From: Euzebyales bacterium
GTDB taxonomy: Bacteria; Actinomycetota; Nitriliruptoria; Euzebyales; JAHELV01
Reading direction: 5' to 3'
Length of the DNA stretch: 64,000 nucleotides
NCBI GenBank assembly: GCA_036374135.1
Contig: DASUUK010000066.1
Span: forward strand, 39,712-103,711
Part shown: positions 1-9,411 of the stretch, piece by piece
Layout: every line of letters starts with the position of its first letter
Position numbering within the stretch: position 1 is the first letter of the stretch
Notes under the pieces: generated by a model
Told to the model about the DNA's origin: nothing
What the model saw: the letters and a program-made list of their open reading frames with translations, nothing else
Database searches by the model: none
Program-made: the position numbers and the translations under genes

Positions 1-1
1 G

Positions 2-334
2 GCGGGTGGCGACGCGTCGCTGGTCGTGGTCACCGACCTGCCCCTGCTGCGCGTCGCCGACCTGACGTTCGTGCTGGACTGCGGACAGTGGCCGGGCGTC
101 GTGGTCGCGGCGACGCGCGACGGTGGGACCGGCGCGCTGCTGCGCCGCCCACGCGCGGCGGTGGCCCCTGCCTTCGGGCAGCGGTCGGCGGCCGCCCACC
201 TGGCTGCGGCCGCACGGGTCGGTCTGCGTGCGACACTCCTTTCCTCTCGCGGGCTGCGTCACGACGTCGACCGGCCGGCCGACCTCGACGCGGCCGCCGA
301 CGCTGGCCGGTCCGCGCGCGCTGACCACCGCTGA
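2..334 (+). CDS. cofC: 2-phospho-L-lactate guanylyltransferase CofC/FbiD, 3' part
   Basis: The gene is cut by the left edge of the window; 110 codons remain. The family transfers a guanylyl or related nucleotide group to phospholactate or phosphoenolpyruvate in coenzyme F420 synthesis, in the cytosol. The visible C-terminal half has the family hallmarks in order: TDLPLL (metal-binding Asp loop), a DGGTGALL nucleotide loop, FGQRSAAAHLAAA, and the final HDVDRPADLDAA block. The reading frame is open from base 2 to the TGA. From memory, its relative in Mycobacterium (fbiD) also lies close to the leuCD and gltX genes. The N-terminal part of the nucleotidyltransferase fold is outside the window, so integrity cannot be judged. 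Confidence 0.8.
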   Translation, partial: AGGDASLVVVTDLPLLRVADLTFVLDCGQWPGVVVAATRDGGTGALLRRPRAAVAPAFGQRSAAAHLAAAARVGLRATLLSSRGLRHDVDRPADLDAAADAGRSARADHR

Positions 335-424
335 CGCGGTCGCGGAGGCGCGTCGCGTGGTCGCGTCCGTGCCGCCTAGGATTGCTGACCGCGACCCTCC
401 CCCGGGCCACCATGAGGAGCTGCA

Positions 425-619
425 ATGCCGCAGGGCACGATCAAGGACTTCAACATCGAGACCGGCGCGGGCACACTGGTCGATGACCACAGCGAGGAAC
501 TGGCGTTCGACAGCCAGGCGTTCCTCGACAGTGGCCTGGAGGAGCTGCGGCTGGGCCAGCGCGTGCGCTTCCGCCGCGACGACGACCGGGTCACCGATCT
601 GCAGGTCGTCAGCCTGTGA
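425..619 (+). CDS. cold-shock-domain-like small protein
   Basis: This 64-residue protein begins MPQGTIKDFN and carries GAGTLVDD, a form of the cold-shock beta-strand block that normally reads KGFGFI. It then has LAFDSQAF and GQRVRFRRDD, matching the end of an OB fold. Its length is right for a single CspA-type domain, but the aromatic RNP residues are mostly missing, so nucleic-acid binding may be altered. GAGGAG lies 7 bases before the ATG. TAGGAT at 377-382 could be a -10 box. The stop codon overlaps the next start as GTGA, so the two genes are probably translated together. Confidence 0.7.
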   Translation: MPQGTIKDFNIETGAGTLVDDHSEELAFDSQAFLDSGLEELRLGQRVRFRRDDDRVTDLQVVSL

Positions 620-1035
620 CGCCCGATGACCGCGGGTCGGGGCGGGCGCTGCGCGCCACCAGCTGGATCAGCGGCACCCTGGCCCTCGGATCCGCGCTCC
701 TGGCGGTAGGCCACGCCGGCGTGCGCATCCCCGTCGTGTCCGGGCTGGGACCCGGCGGTTCGCGCGCGGTCGTTCCGGTCGCGATCGCGTTCACGGCGGC
801 GGCCTGCCTGCACGGCGCCGTGGCGTACGGCGTCGCACGCCGGCGCACGTGGGCGTGGCCGCTGGGTGTCCTCGCGGCAGGCGTCACGCTGCTCGGCGCC
901 GCGGTGCCGTTCCGCGGGGCCGGCAGCATCGCCGGCATCGCGCTCTCAGGACTCCAGCTGGGGCTGCTGCTCAGCGGGGGCGTCCGCTCGGCCCTGCTCC
1001 CTTCGCGCTCGGACGCGTCGCGCATCTCGTCCTGA
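616..1035 (+). CDS. hypothetical four-helix membrane protein
   Basis: I do not recognise a family. The 139 residues contain four hydrophobic stretches, at about residues 14-36, 51-74, 78-99 and 104-123, separated by short Arg-rich loops (for example VARRRTWAW). This predicts a small integral membrane protein with no soluble domain. The GTG start sits inside the GTGA overlap with the cold-shock-like gene, so co-translation is likely. Third-position GC is as high as in the neighbours, which supports real coding. No catalytic motif is visible. Confidence 0.6.
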   Translation: MTPDDRGSGRALRATSWISGTLALGSALLAVGHAGVRIPVVSGLGPGGSRAVVPVAIAFTAAACLHGAVAYGVARRRTWAWPLGVLAAGVTLLGAAVPFRGAGSIAGIALSGLQLGLLLSGGVRSALLPSRSDASRISS

Positions 1036-1173
1036 ATCGTCGACCGGGACGCATTCGACAACCGCCCGCGGGTGACCATCCATCGTTGTCCACAGCCCGC
1101 GTGGCGCAGGTTCGATTCGGCGCACTCCGCCCCGCTACGGTGATCGAACACACATTCGACAGCGGGGTTTGGG

Positions 1174-1917
1174 GTGCCGCGACGATCCTGCACGGTGGAC
1201 GGCTGCGACAGGCGGCACTACGCCCGCGGTCTATGTGGCATGCACTACAAGCGTGTCCTTCGACACGGCGATCCCAGAGCCGACGTTCCCGCACAGGGCA
1301 CCGAACCGCCGACCACCTGCGCTGTCCCCACCTGCGAGCATCCCGTCGAGGCTCGTGGCTGGTGTCACGGCCACTATCTGCGCTGGCACCGCACCGGCGA
1401 CGTGCAACCCGACAAGCCGCTGACACGACGCACGCAACCCGAGACGTGCACGGTCGACGCGTGCGGGCGCCGTTGCCACTCCCGCGGCCTGTGCAAGGCC
1501 CACCACAAGAGACTCCAGGCGACCGGGTCGGTGCAGGCCGACGTCCCGATCCGCTCGGTGACCGGGGAGGGATCCATCAGCCATGGTTGCCGGAAGGTTC
1601 CGGTGACGCCTTCGGAGCGTCCATTGACGGACGGAGCCACACAGGCCCTCGAGCACCGGCTCGTCATGGCACGGGCCCTGGGCAGACCGCTCCACCCTGA
1701 TGAGACTGTCCACCACCGCAACGGTGTGCGGACCGACAACCGCATCGAGAACCTTGAGCTCTGGTCGACGGCCCACCCCAGGGGTCAGCGCATCGCCGAC
1801 AAGATCGCGTTCGCGACAACAATGCTGAGCCGCTATCGGCCTGATCTGCTCACGGCACATGAAGACGCAACAAGCGGTCAACTGCGAGATACAGAGAGTA
1901 GCCCCGACCGGATTTGA
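1174..1917 (+). CDS. HNH endonuclease with three CxxxxC zinc-knuckle repeats
   Basis: The protein has 247 residues. Its N-terminal half contains three copies of a 43-residue module, each with Cys-X4-Cys-X9-Cys-X2-His: C6/C11/C21/H24, C49/C54/C64/H67 and C92/C97/C107/H110. An HNH_3-type nuclease domain follows, with E160-H161, HHRNG at 180-184 and NRIENLELW. It is probably a zinc-dependent DNA-binding homing or phage-type nuclease. It starts with GTG and no clear ribosome site. Its last codons run 19 bases into the tRNA-Glu gene on the other strand. Base composition near both ends is less GC-rich than in the neighbours, which fits horizontal acquisition. It has no visible partner genes. Confidence 0.75.
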   Translation: MPRRSCTVDGCDRRHYARGLCGMHYKRVLRHGDPRADVPAQGTEPPTTCAVPTCEHPVEARGWCHGHYLRWHRTGDVQPDKPLTRRTQPETCTVDACGRRCHSRGLCKAHHKRLQATGSVQADVPIRSVTGEGSISHGCRKVPVTPSERPLTDGATQALEHRLVMARALGRPLHPDETVHHRNGVRTDNRIENLELWSTAHPRGQRIADKIAFATTMLSRYRPDLLTAHEDATSGQLRDTESSPDRI

Positions 1918-1971
1918 ACCGGCGCCGCTGCCTTGAGAGGGCAGTGTCCTAGGCCGCTAGACGACGGGGCC
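1899..1971 (-). tRNA. tRNA-Glu (anticodon CTC)
   Basis: The minus strand folds as a 73-base cloverleaf. The acceptor stem is GGCCCCG against CGGGGCT (a terminal G-U pair), with discriminator A. The anticodon stem CTGCC/GGCAG encloses the loop CTCTCAA, so the anticodon is CTC, reading GAG. The T arm has GGTTCAAATCC. CCA is not encoded. The 3' end overlaps the 3' end of the convergent HNH endonuclease gene by 19 bases. It is the substrate of the neighbouring gltX product. Confidence 0.95.
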
Positions 1972-2014
1972 TCGTGCCTCCCGAATGCTACTGCATGCGT
2001 GCTGGAAGCACTCG

Positions 2015-2086
2015 CTCGGGGGGAAGGACTCGAACCCTCAACGACTGGACCAGAACCAGCTGTGTTGCCAATTACACCACCCCCGA
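2015..2086 (-). tRNA. tRNA-Gln (anticodon CTG)
   Basis: The minus strand folds as a 72-base cloverleaf. The acceptor stem is TCGGGGG against CCCCCGA with discriminator G. The anticodon stem GCTGG/CCAGT encloses TTCTGGT, giving anticodon CTG, which reads CAG. The T arm has GGTTCGAGTCC. CCA is not encoded. I see no glnS in the window, while gltX and gatCAB are present. This tRNA is therefore probably first charged with Glu by GltX and then amidated by GatCAB. Confidence 0.94.
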
Positions 2087-2133
2087 AGGGCGGACCCGAC
2101 GATAGCAGCGGTGGGATGCGCCAACAACACGCC

Positions 2134-3690
2134 TCAGGCGTCGCCAGGTGCGGCAACCAGTGGCCTGGCGGCGCGGATGCGGTCGATGACGACGTCGCGG
2201 TCCATGACCGCCAGCGTCTCGGGCAACGGCGGGCTGACGGCGGTCCCGGCGACGGCGACGCGCACGGGCTGGAAGGTCTTGCCACGACCGAGGCCGAGCT
2301 CGGCGGCGACCCCGTCCAGAGCGGCCATGATGTCGCCGGTCGTCCATGCGTCGAGCTTCTCGAGCGCGGGGACGGCGGTGTCGAGCACCTCCCCCGCGCG
2401 ACCCTTGAGGTGCTTGCGCACGGCGGCGTCGTCGTAGGCCACCTCGTCGGCGAAGCAGAACCCGATCAGCGGCACGGCCTCGGCCAGCATCTGGATGCGC
2501 TCCTGGATGAGTGGCGTCAGCGCGACCAGCAGCGCACGCTCGCGCTCGGTCGGCCGACCGTCCAGCACCCCCGCCGCTTCGAGGTACGGCACGAGCCGGT
2601 CGGCGAGATCGTCGACGGGCAGGTCGCGGATGCGGTCACCGTTCATCGACCGCAGCTTGTCGGTGTCGAATGCCGCGGGGTTCCGCCCGACCCGGTCGAA
2701 CGAGAATCGCGCGATCAGTTCGTCGATCGTGAAGCGCTCCGTGACGCCGTCATAGCTCCACCCGCAGAGCGCGAGGAAGTTGACCAGGGTCTCCGGGAGC
2801 ACACCCTGCGCCCGGAACTCGTCGATCGCGACGGAGCCGTGCCGCTTGGAAAGCGGCTTGCGGTCGTCAGCGACCATCAGCGGCAGGTGTGCATAGCGGG
2901 GCTGCTCCGGTTCCGGCGCTCCCGCCAGCCCCACCTCGTCGAGTGCCGCGGCGAGCAGTGGACGACCGTCGTCTCCGGGCGCGAGCAGTCGCTCGATCAG
3001 CAGCACCTGGCGCGGTGTCGTCGACAGCAGGTCCTCACCACGGGCGATCAGGGTGATGCCCATCGCGAGGTCGTCGACGGTGTTGGCGAGCACGTAGGTC
3101 GCCGTGCCATCGGCACGCTGGATGACGAAGTCGGCGACGTCCGACCATGCGAACGACACGGTGCCCCGCACCTCGTCGCTGATCTCGACGCTGCCGGTGT
3201 CGGGCGTGCGCAGCCGCAGCACGGGCTGACGACCCTGCGCCCGGAACGCCTCCCGCTGGGCGTCGGTGAGGTCGCGGTGCCCACCCTCGTAACCCGGAGG
3301 GCGACCGGCGGCCTGCGCCGCCTCACGCTGGGCCGCCAGCTCCTCCGCCGTCTCGAACGCCTCGTAGGCTGCTCCCGTTGCCAGGAGGCGCCGCGCGACG
3401 TCACGGTACAGCGCCTGCCGTTCGCTCTGCCGGTACGGTCCGTACGCACCGCCGACGTGTGGGCCCTCGTCCCAGTCAAGACCGAGGAAGGCCAGCGCGT
3501 CGAGCATCTGGTGCATCGACTCGTCGGTCGCGCGCTGGGCGTCGGTGTCCTCGACACGGAACACGAAGGACCCCCCGTGCCGGCGAGCGTGCAACCAGTT
3601 GTACAGGGCCGTGCGCGCGCTGCCGACGTGCAGCCAACCGCTCGGGGCCGGGCAGAAGCGGACCCGTGGTGGACGTGCGGGCGGTGCCAT
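2134..3690 (-). CDS. gltX: glutamyl-tRNA synthetase
   Basis: This class I aminoacyl-tRNA synthetase (518 aa) joins Glu to tRNA-Glu and, in bacteria without GlnRS, also to tRNA-Gln. The HIGH motif appears as PSGWLHVG at residues 16-23 and the KMSKS motif as PLSKRHGS near residue 278. RVEDTD follows the HIGH region, and a helical anticodon-binding domain fills the C-terminus. The ATG at 3690 is chosen because it starts at the conserved PRVRFCPAPSG block and has AAGGAG 10 bases upstream. Longer in-frame extensions lack similarity. tRNA-Glu and tRNA-Gln lie just downstream on the same strand and could be co-transcribed. A 25-base palindrome at 3745-3769 lies upstream. Confidence 0.95.
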   Translation of the reverse strand: MAPPARPPRVRFCPAPSGWLHVGSARTALYNWLHARRHGGSFVFRVEDTDAQRATDESMHQMLDALAFLGLDWDEGPHVGGAYGPYRQSERQALYRDVARRLLATGAAYEAFETAEELAAQREAAQAAGRPPGYEGGHRDLTDAQREAFRAQGRQPVLRLRTPDTGSVEISDEVRGTVSFAWSDVADFVIQRADGTATYVLANTVDDLAMGITLIARGEDLLSTTPRQVLLIERLLAPGDDGRPLLAAALDEVGLAGAPEPEQPRYAHLPLMVADDRKPLSKRHGSVAIDEFRAQGVLPETLVNFLALCGWSYDGVTERFTIDELIARFSFDRVGRNPAAFDTDKLRSMNGDRIRDLPVDDLADRLVPYLEAAGVLDGRPTERERALLVALTPLIQERIQMLAEAVPLIGFCFADEVAYDDAAVRKHLKGRAGEVLDTAVPALEKLDAWTTGDIMAALDGVAAELGLGRGKTFQPVRVAVAGTAVSPPLPETLAVMDRDVVIDRIRAARPLVAAPGDA

Positions 3691-3744
3691 CGCGACTCTC
3701 TCCTTCGCCGTGATCGGCGTCATGCCGGCCCTACGACCGTCACA

Positions 3745-3769
3745 CGACCGCGACGGGCCGTCGCGGTCG
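3745..3769. repeat. 25-base near-perfect palindrome upstream of gltX
   Basis: Two perfect 12-base arms (CGACCGCGACGG and CCGTCGCGGTCG) flank a single G. The site lies 55-79 bases before the gltX start and about 130 bases after the cimA stop. With so little loop it is more typical of a protein operator than of an RNA hairpin. No T-run follows on either strand, so an intrinsic terminator is less likely. The function is inferred from position only. Confidence 0.5.
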
Positions 3770-3897
3770 CACAGCACCGCACGATAGCTCGCCGCACCGG
3801 TGTCGTGGTCGCGACGCCACAGCAGCGGGGTGCCGGGTCGACCACCCGCGCGTTGGCGCCGCGCAGACGCAGGGTGCCGCATGCGGGATGCGGTGGC

Positions 3898-5562
<1,665 letters not shown>

Positions 5563-5614
5563 GGCATGGCCTTTCGTTGCGGCGTGGCCGCTGCCAAGGC
5601 CGTCGGAGCACGGT

Positions 5615-5641
5615 GGTGCGGGCCCCGAGCGGCCCGGCACC
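5615..5641 (-). terminator. candidate attenuator hairpin before cimA
   Basis: On the minus strand GGTGCCGGGCC pairs with GGGCCCGCACC around the loop GCTCG: eleven base pairs with one mismatch. The hairpin starts 12 bases after the stop of the Ile-rich leader ORF and ends 52 bases before cimA. There is no U-tract, as is common in high-GC actinobacteria. A copy of the 5' arm (GGTGCCGGCC at 5686-5695, inside the leader ORF) can pair with the same 3' arm, so alternative structures are possible. Confidence 0.55.
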
Positions 5642-5653
5642 AGCCGGTCCTGC

Positions 5654-5734
5654 TCAGGACCTGCGGATGATGATCACGCCGAAGTGGCCGGCACCCGGGA
5701 GCCGGCGCGCACAGGTCGACGCGTGGTCGCGCAT
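5654..5734 (-). CDS. Ile/Val leader peptide of cimA (candidate)
   Basis: This is a 26-codon ORF, ATG to TGA, ending GHFGVIIIRRS. Codons 20-23 are GTG ATC ATC ATC, a run of one Val and three Ile just before the stop. Its position between a promoter-like sequence and a strong hairpin, directly upstream of the isoleucine-committed gene cimA, is the classic plan of a ribosome-mediated attenuator. There is no Shine-Dalgarno sequence. The -10-like box ends 7 bases before the ATG, so the message may be leaderless. It would work as a sensor of charged tRNA-Ile rather than as a protein. It is shorter than usual gene-calling limits. Confidence 0.65.
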   Translation of the reverse strand: MRDHASTCARRLPGAGHFGVIIIRRS

Positions 5735-5741
5735 GGCTGCG

Positions 5742-5770
5742 AGTGTGCCGGACCCGTCAGGTGGACGCAA
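5742..5770 (-). promoter_or_regulatory. candidate cimA leader promoter
   Basis: Reading leftward there is TTGCGT (5765-5770), a 17-base spacer, and CACACT (5742-5747). The start codon of the leader ORF follows 7 bases later. The spacing is ideal but both hexamers are imperfect, so the call rests mainly on position upstream of the leader peptide. Confidence 0.35.
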
Positions 5771-5792
5771 CCGCGGGGTCATCGACACCACG

Positions 5793-6899
5793 TCAGGTCG
5801 CACTCGACGCGACCGCCTGGGCGATCCGGTCCCCGATCTCCTTCGTCGAGTAGCCCATGCGGTCCCCAGCCATCGACCCCAGCTGCGGAAGGATCGCCGC
5901 GACCGCGTCACCCACGGCCGCGGCCGCCTTGTCGTGACCGAGGTGCTCCAGGCACAGCGCGACCGACAGCACGGCCGCGACCGGGTTGGCCTGTCCCGTG
6001 CCGGCGATGTCCGGCGCCGAGCCGTGCACGGGCTCGAACATGCTGGGTGCGGCACCGGTCGGGTTGAGGTTGCCACTGGCCGCCAGGCCCATGCCACCCT
6101 GCACCGCGGCGCCCAGGTCGGTGATGATGTCGCCGAACAGGTTGTCGGTGACCACCACGTCGAAGCGGCCCGGATCGGTGACCAGATACAGGCACGCAGC
6201 ATCGACGTGGGTGTAGCCGACGGTCACGTCGGGGTGGTCGGCCGCCACCTCGTCCACGGTCCGCTGCCAGAGATCACCCGCGTGCGTGAGCACGTTGGTC
6301 TTGTGGCACAGCGTCAGCTCACCACGCCGACGCCGGGCCAACTCGAAGGCGAACCGGGCGACACGCTCGACACCGTGTCGGGTGTTGATCGACTCCTGCG
6401 TCGCGACCTCGGCGGGCGTCCCGCGGTACAGCGTGCCACCGGCGCCGGTGTACGCGCCCTCGGTGTTCTCGCGCACGACCACCAGGTCGCACTGCTCGGG
6501 CGTCAGCCCGGCGACAGGCGACTCGACGCCCGGAAGCAACCGCACGGGACGCAGGTTGACGTACTGGTCGAAGGCGAACCGCAGGCGCAGCAGCAGTCCC
6601 CGCTCGAGTACCCCGGGCGGCACGTCCGGTGTGCCGACCGCCCCGAGCAGGATGGCATCGTGTTCCGCCAGTTCCTCGAGGATGCTGTCGGGCAGGACGT
6701 CGCCGGTCCGCAGGTAGCGCTGGCCGCCGAGGTCGTAGGTGGTGGTGTCCACCGAGAAGCCGTACCGGGTCGCGGCGACGCGCAGTGACTTCAACGCCTC
6801 GTTGGTCACCTCCGGCCCGACGCCGTCACCCGCGATGACAGCGATCTGCAGATCGGTTGAGGCAGCGGGCGTCGCGCTGTCCGTCGTGTCGGTGGCCAT
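5793..6899 (-). CDS. leuB: 3-isopropylmalate dehydrogenase
   Basis: The enzyme oxidatively decarboxylates 3-isopropylmalate to 2-oxoisocaproate in leucine synthesis using NAD, in the cytosol. The 368 residues have the GDGVGPEV phosphate-site motif near residue 24, [18 protein letters not shown], the Arg-rich substrate region [27 protein letters not shown], and the C-terminal [13 protein letters not shown] metal-binding block followed by [14 protein letters not shown]. The ATG is chosen because AAGGGG lies 8 bases upstream; earlier in-frame codons lack similarity. Leftward neighbours cimA and gltX have their own control regions. The related enzymes tartrate dehydrogenase and 3-methylmalate dehydrogenase share the fold, but the pathway context favours LeuB. 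Confidence 0.93.
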   Translation of the reverse strand: MATDTTDSATPAASTDLQIAVIAGDGVGPEVTNEALKSLRVAATRYGFSVDTTTYDLGGQRYLRTGDVLPDSILEELAEHDAILLGAVGTPDVPPGVLERGLLLRLRFAFDQYVNLRPVRLLPGVESPVAGLTPEQCDLVVVRENTEGAYTGAGGTLYRGTPAEVATQESINTRHGVERVARFAFELARRRRGELTLCHKTNVLTHAGDLWQRTVDEVAADHPDVTVGYTHVDAACLYLVTDPGRFDVVVTDNLFGDIITDLGAAVQGGMGLAASGNLNPTGAAPSMFEPVHGSAPDIAGTGQANPVAAVLSVALCLEHLGHDKAAAAVGDAVAAILPQLGSMAGDRMGYSTKEIGDRIAQAVASSAT

Positions 6900-7045
6900 G
6901 GCCGTCCCCTTGGTGATCGATGTGCGGACCGAGCCTGCCACACGCCGGCCCCCGGGCGCACCGGGCGGTGCGCGCACTGCACGACGCATCGGACGATGTA
7001 CGACATGCGAGCGCGGACCGTGCGGATCTGGCACGATACGCGGCG

Positions 7046-7066
7046 GGTGCCGTGGCCGACGGCACC
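7046..7066 (+). promoter_or_regulatory. 8-bp hairpin in the leader of the GNAT gene
   Basis: GGTGCCGT and ACGGCACC form a perfect stem around GGCCG. The hairpin ends 8 bases before the GGAGGTGA ribosome site of the acetyltransferase at 7091. It may influence translation or transcript stability. The leuB promoter region lies on the opposite strand in the same interval. Confidence 0.4.
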
Positions 7067-7090
7067 GCATTGCGGAGGTGACCGCCAGCC

Positions 7091-7597
7091 ATGGCATCCA
7101 GGCTGCACGGAGCGCACGTGACGCTGCGTCCGGCCACGGACACCGATGCAGAGCCGTTGACGCACATCCTCTCGCTGCCGGAGGTCACCCGGTGGTGGCC
7201 GCGGTACGACCACGCCCGGGTGCGCGACGTGCTGGTCGAGAGCACCGAGATGACGGTCTACGTGATCGCGCTGGAGAGCCGGGTCATCGGGTCGGTGCAG
7301 TACGTGGAGGAACCGGCGCGCGACTACCGGCACGCGAGCCTCGACCTGTTCCTCGACCCCGAGGAGCAGGGCAAGGGCCTGGCGACCGACGCCGTGCGTA
7401 CGCTCGTGCGTCACCTGATCTACGACCGCGGCCACCACCGGGTGGCCGTGTATCCGGCGGTCGACAACGAACCGGCGATCCGCACGTTCTCCCGCGTGGG
7501 GTTCAGGTCCGTCGGTGTGATGCGGCAGTACGAGCGCGCCCTGGACGGCACCTGGCAGGACTGCCTGCTGATGGACCTGCTCGAAGAGGACATCTAG
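7091..7597 (+). CDS. GNAT-family N-acetyltransferase, RimJ/AAC(6')-like
   Basis: The 168-residue protein has the acetyl-CoA-binding GNAT core: [15 protein letters not shown] at the N-terminus, [25 protein letters not shown] (the Q/RxxGxG/A pyrophosphate loop) near residues 85-109, and [14 protein letters not shown] near 125-140. The layout resembles RimJ/RimL enzymes and 6'-N-acetyltransferases of aminoglycosides, but the substrate cannot be read from sequence. The ATG has a strong GGAGGTGA 9 bases upstream, preceded by a perfect hairpin. It is a single-gene unit, divergent from leuB. It could acetylate a protein N-terminus, a polyamine or a drug. Confidence 0.8.
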   Translation: MASRLHGAHVTLRPATDTDAEPLTHILSLPEVTRWWPRYDHARVRDVLVESTEMTVYVIALESRVIGSVQYVEEPARDYRHASLDLFLDPEEQGKGLATDAVRTLVRHLIYDRGHHRVAVYPAVDNEPAIRTFSRVGFRSVGVMRQYERALDGTWQDCLLMDLLEEDI

Positions 7598-7647
7598 CGG
7601 GCCGGCGAGCGCGGACGGCAGCCGCGACGGTGCAGGTCAGACACCCA

Positions 7648-8061
7648 TCAGCCGGCGACGTCCGCGGCGAGGAACCGGTCGAGCACCTCTCGGTCGCGGT
7701 CGTACGTCAGCAGCGCCCGGGCCAGGTCGGGCACCATCCACCGCAGTTCGTCGACCTCGTCGTTCGGCTGGAAGCGGCCGTCGACCGCCTGCATCGCCCA
7801 GTAGATGACGGTCTTGGGACGGCCGTTGTGGAAATAGTGGACCTCACCCAGCCCGACGCCGACCTCGGCGCGCCAGCCCGTCTCCTCGTGGACCTCGCGT
7901 ACCGCGGCCTGCTCGTGGGTCTCGCCGGGGTCGAGCTTGCCCTTGGGCAGCGTCCAGTCGTCGTACTTGGGCCGGTGGATGACGGCGCAGCGTCGGGCGT
8001 CGTCGTCGGCACGCCACAACACACCGCCCGCGGCCTGGATGGCGCTCGAGCCCGACGGCAT
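7648..8061 (-). CDS. Nudix hydrolase, MutT-like
   Basis: The protein (137 aa from ATG 8061) hydrolyses a nucleoside diphosphate linked to another group. It shows a complete Nudix box: G41-KLDP-GET-HEQAAV-REVHEETG ending at residue 62, with the catalytic REXXEE glutamates present. N-terminal IQAAGGVLWR and WTLPKGK are typical of MutT1/ADP-ribose-like members. A TTG 6 bases upstream is an alternative start; neither has a strong ribosome site. It lies 20 bases downstream of the sigma factor stop on the same strand and could be co-transcribed with it. A role in cleaning oxidised nucleotides is a family-level guess. Confidence 0.88.
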   Translation of the reverse strand: MPSGSSAIQAAGGVLWRADDDARRCAVIHRPKYDDWTLPKGKLDPGETHEQAAVREVHEETGWRAEVGVGLGEVHYFHNGRPKTVIYWAMQAVDGRFQPNDEVDELRWMVPDLARALLTYDRDREVLDRFLAADVAG

Positions 8062-8081
8062 CGTCAATCCGATCGGCGCCG

Positions 8082-9026
8082 TCAGGCGGCCGTGTCGGAC
8101 AGCGCACGACCCCGGGAGGGGTGGCGCAGCTTCGACAACGCCCGTGCTTCGAGCTGCCGGATGCGCTCGCGCGTCAGGCCGAAGTAGCGGCCGACGTCGT
8201 CGAGCGTGCGCGCCTCACCGTCCAGCAGGCCGAACCGCAGCTCGAGGATGATGCGCTCGCGTTCGGGGAGTCCCGCGACCACGTCGAGCAGCTCACGGCG
8301 GGCCATGCCCTTGGCCGCGACCTCCATCGGGTCGTCGGCGTTGCGGTCCTCGATGAAGTCGCCGAGCTCGGCGTCACCGTCCTCGCCCACCGGCGTCTCG
8401 AGCGAGGTCGGCGTGCGAGCATAGGTGAGCAGTTCCTCGACCGTCTCGACGTCCTCGCCGAGCTCCTCGGCGAGCTCCTCGATCGCGGGTTCGCGACCCA
8501 GGCTCTCCGCGAGATCGCGCTGCATCGACAGCGCGCGCCGCACACGCTCCATCATGTGGACCGGCAGTCGGATCGTGCGTCCCTTGTCGGCGACGCCGCG
8601 GCCGACGGCCTGACGGATCCACCAGGTCGCATAGGTCGAGAACTTGTAGCCGCGGCGGTAGTCGAACTTCTCGACCGCCCGGAGCAGGCCGAGGTTGCCC
8701 TCCTGGATGAGGTCGAGCAGTGGCAGGCCCTGACCCTGGTAGCGCTTCGCCACCGAGACGACCAGGCGAAGGTTTGCCTGCACGAGCCGCTCCTTGGCGC
8801 GCTCGCCGTCGCGCAGGACCTGACGCAGCTGGACGAGCCTGGTCCTGACGAGATCCTGGGTCGTCGATATCAGGCGGTGGGCCTCGAGACCGGCCTCGTA
8901 CCGCTTGGCGAGGTCGACCTCCTCCTCAGCGGTCAGCAGCGCGGTCCGCGCCATCTCGCGCAGGTACAACTGCACGTGATCGTGGAGCGGCATCTCCTCA
9001 ACGATCTGTGGCACCGTCGCCGTCAC
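8082..9026 (-). CDS. RNA polymerase sigma factor, RpoD/SigB family
   Basis: The 314 residues span sigma-70 regions 1.2 to 4.2 without region 1.1. Region 1.2 is HDHVQLYLREMAR. Region 2 includes NLRLVVSVAKRYQGQGLPLLDLIQEGN and the -10 recognition helix YKFSTYATWWIRQAV. Region 3 follows RLPVHMMERVRR, and region 4 carries the -35 helix-turn-helix YFGLTRERIRQLEARALSKLR near the end. This is a primary-like (group 1/2) factor. The short N-terminus suggests a group 2 stationary or stress sigma, though short primary sigmas exist. The start is GTG 9026; the downstream ATG has its GAGGAG too close. The divergent spacer to 9412 holds a palindrome. Confidence 0.9.
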   Translation of the reverse strand: MTATVPQIVEEMPLHDHVQLYLREMARTALLTAEEEVDLAKRYEAGLEAHRLISTTQDLVRTRLVQLRQVLRDGERAKERLVQANLRLVVSVAKRYQGQGLPLLDLIQEGNLGLLRAVEKFDYRRGYKFSTYATWWIRQAVGRGVADKGRTIRLPVHMMERVRRALSMQRDLAESLGREPAIEELAEELGEDVETVEELLTYARTPTSLETPVGEDGDAELGDFIEDRNADDPMEVAAKGMARRELLDVVAGLPERERIILELRFGLLDGEARTLDDVGRYFGLTRERIRQLEARALSKLRHPSRGRALSDTAA

Positions 9027-9411
9027 CCTTCGTTCGACCGACCATCACCTGCGCGTGCCCCGGCAGACGGAGCCAGCTTCCACTGGTCCGCCGGACTGCT
9101 ACGAACATCCGGTACGACCTGGCGTGCGCACGCACGTGCCTGGTAGCCAAGATACGACGAACCGAGCCGCGTGACGTGCACCCGTGGCACCAGGCGCGTT
9201 GCACATGGTGCGCGGCCACGTCCGTGCTCGCAACTGAGCGTCTCGCCATGCTGACGTTGACAGATACCCGGACATACCATTCCGTACCCATCCCCGGGCT
9301 CGGGGGTGCGTGCTCCACATCGACGGACGTGTGCACCGGAAGACGTGGGTACAGACGACGAGTAGGTACGATCAGTCGCGGCCATGGCGTCGCACGATGG
9401 ATGAGTGGGAG
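9027..9411. promoter_or_regulatory. divergent promoter region, sigma factor / Holin-X gene
   Basis: This 385-base stretch has no convincing gene; the ORFs in it are short and Arg/Cys-rich. It holds a perfect 12-base palindrome GCGTGCGCACGC at 9122-9133, a TTGACA at 9254-9259 facing right, and TACGAT at 9368-9373. No hexamer pair has ideal spacing. It must carry the promoters of both divergent genes. Confidence 0.4.
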
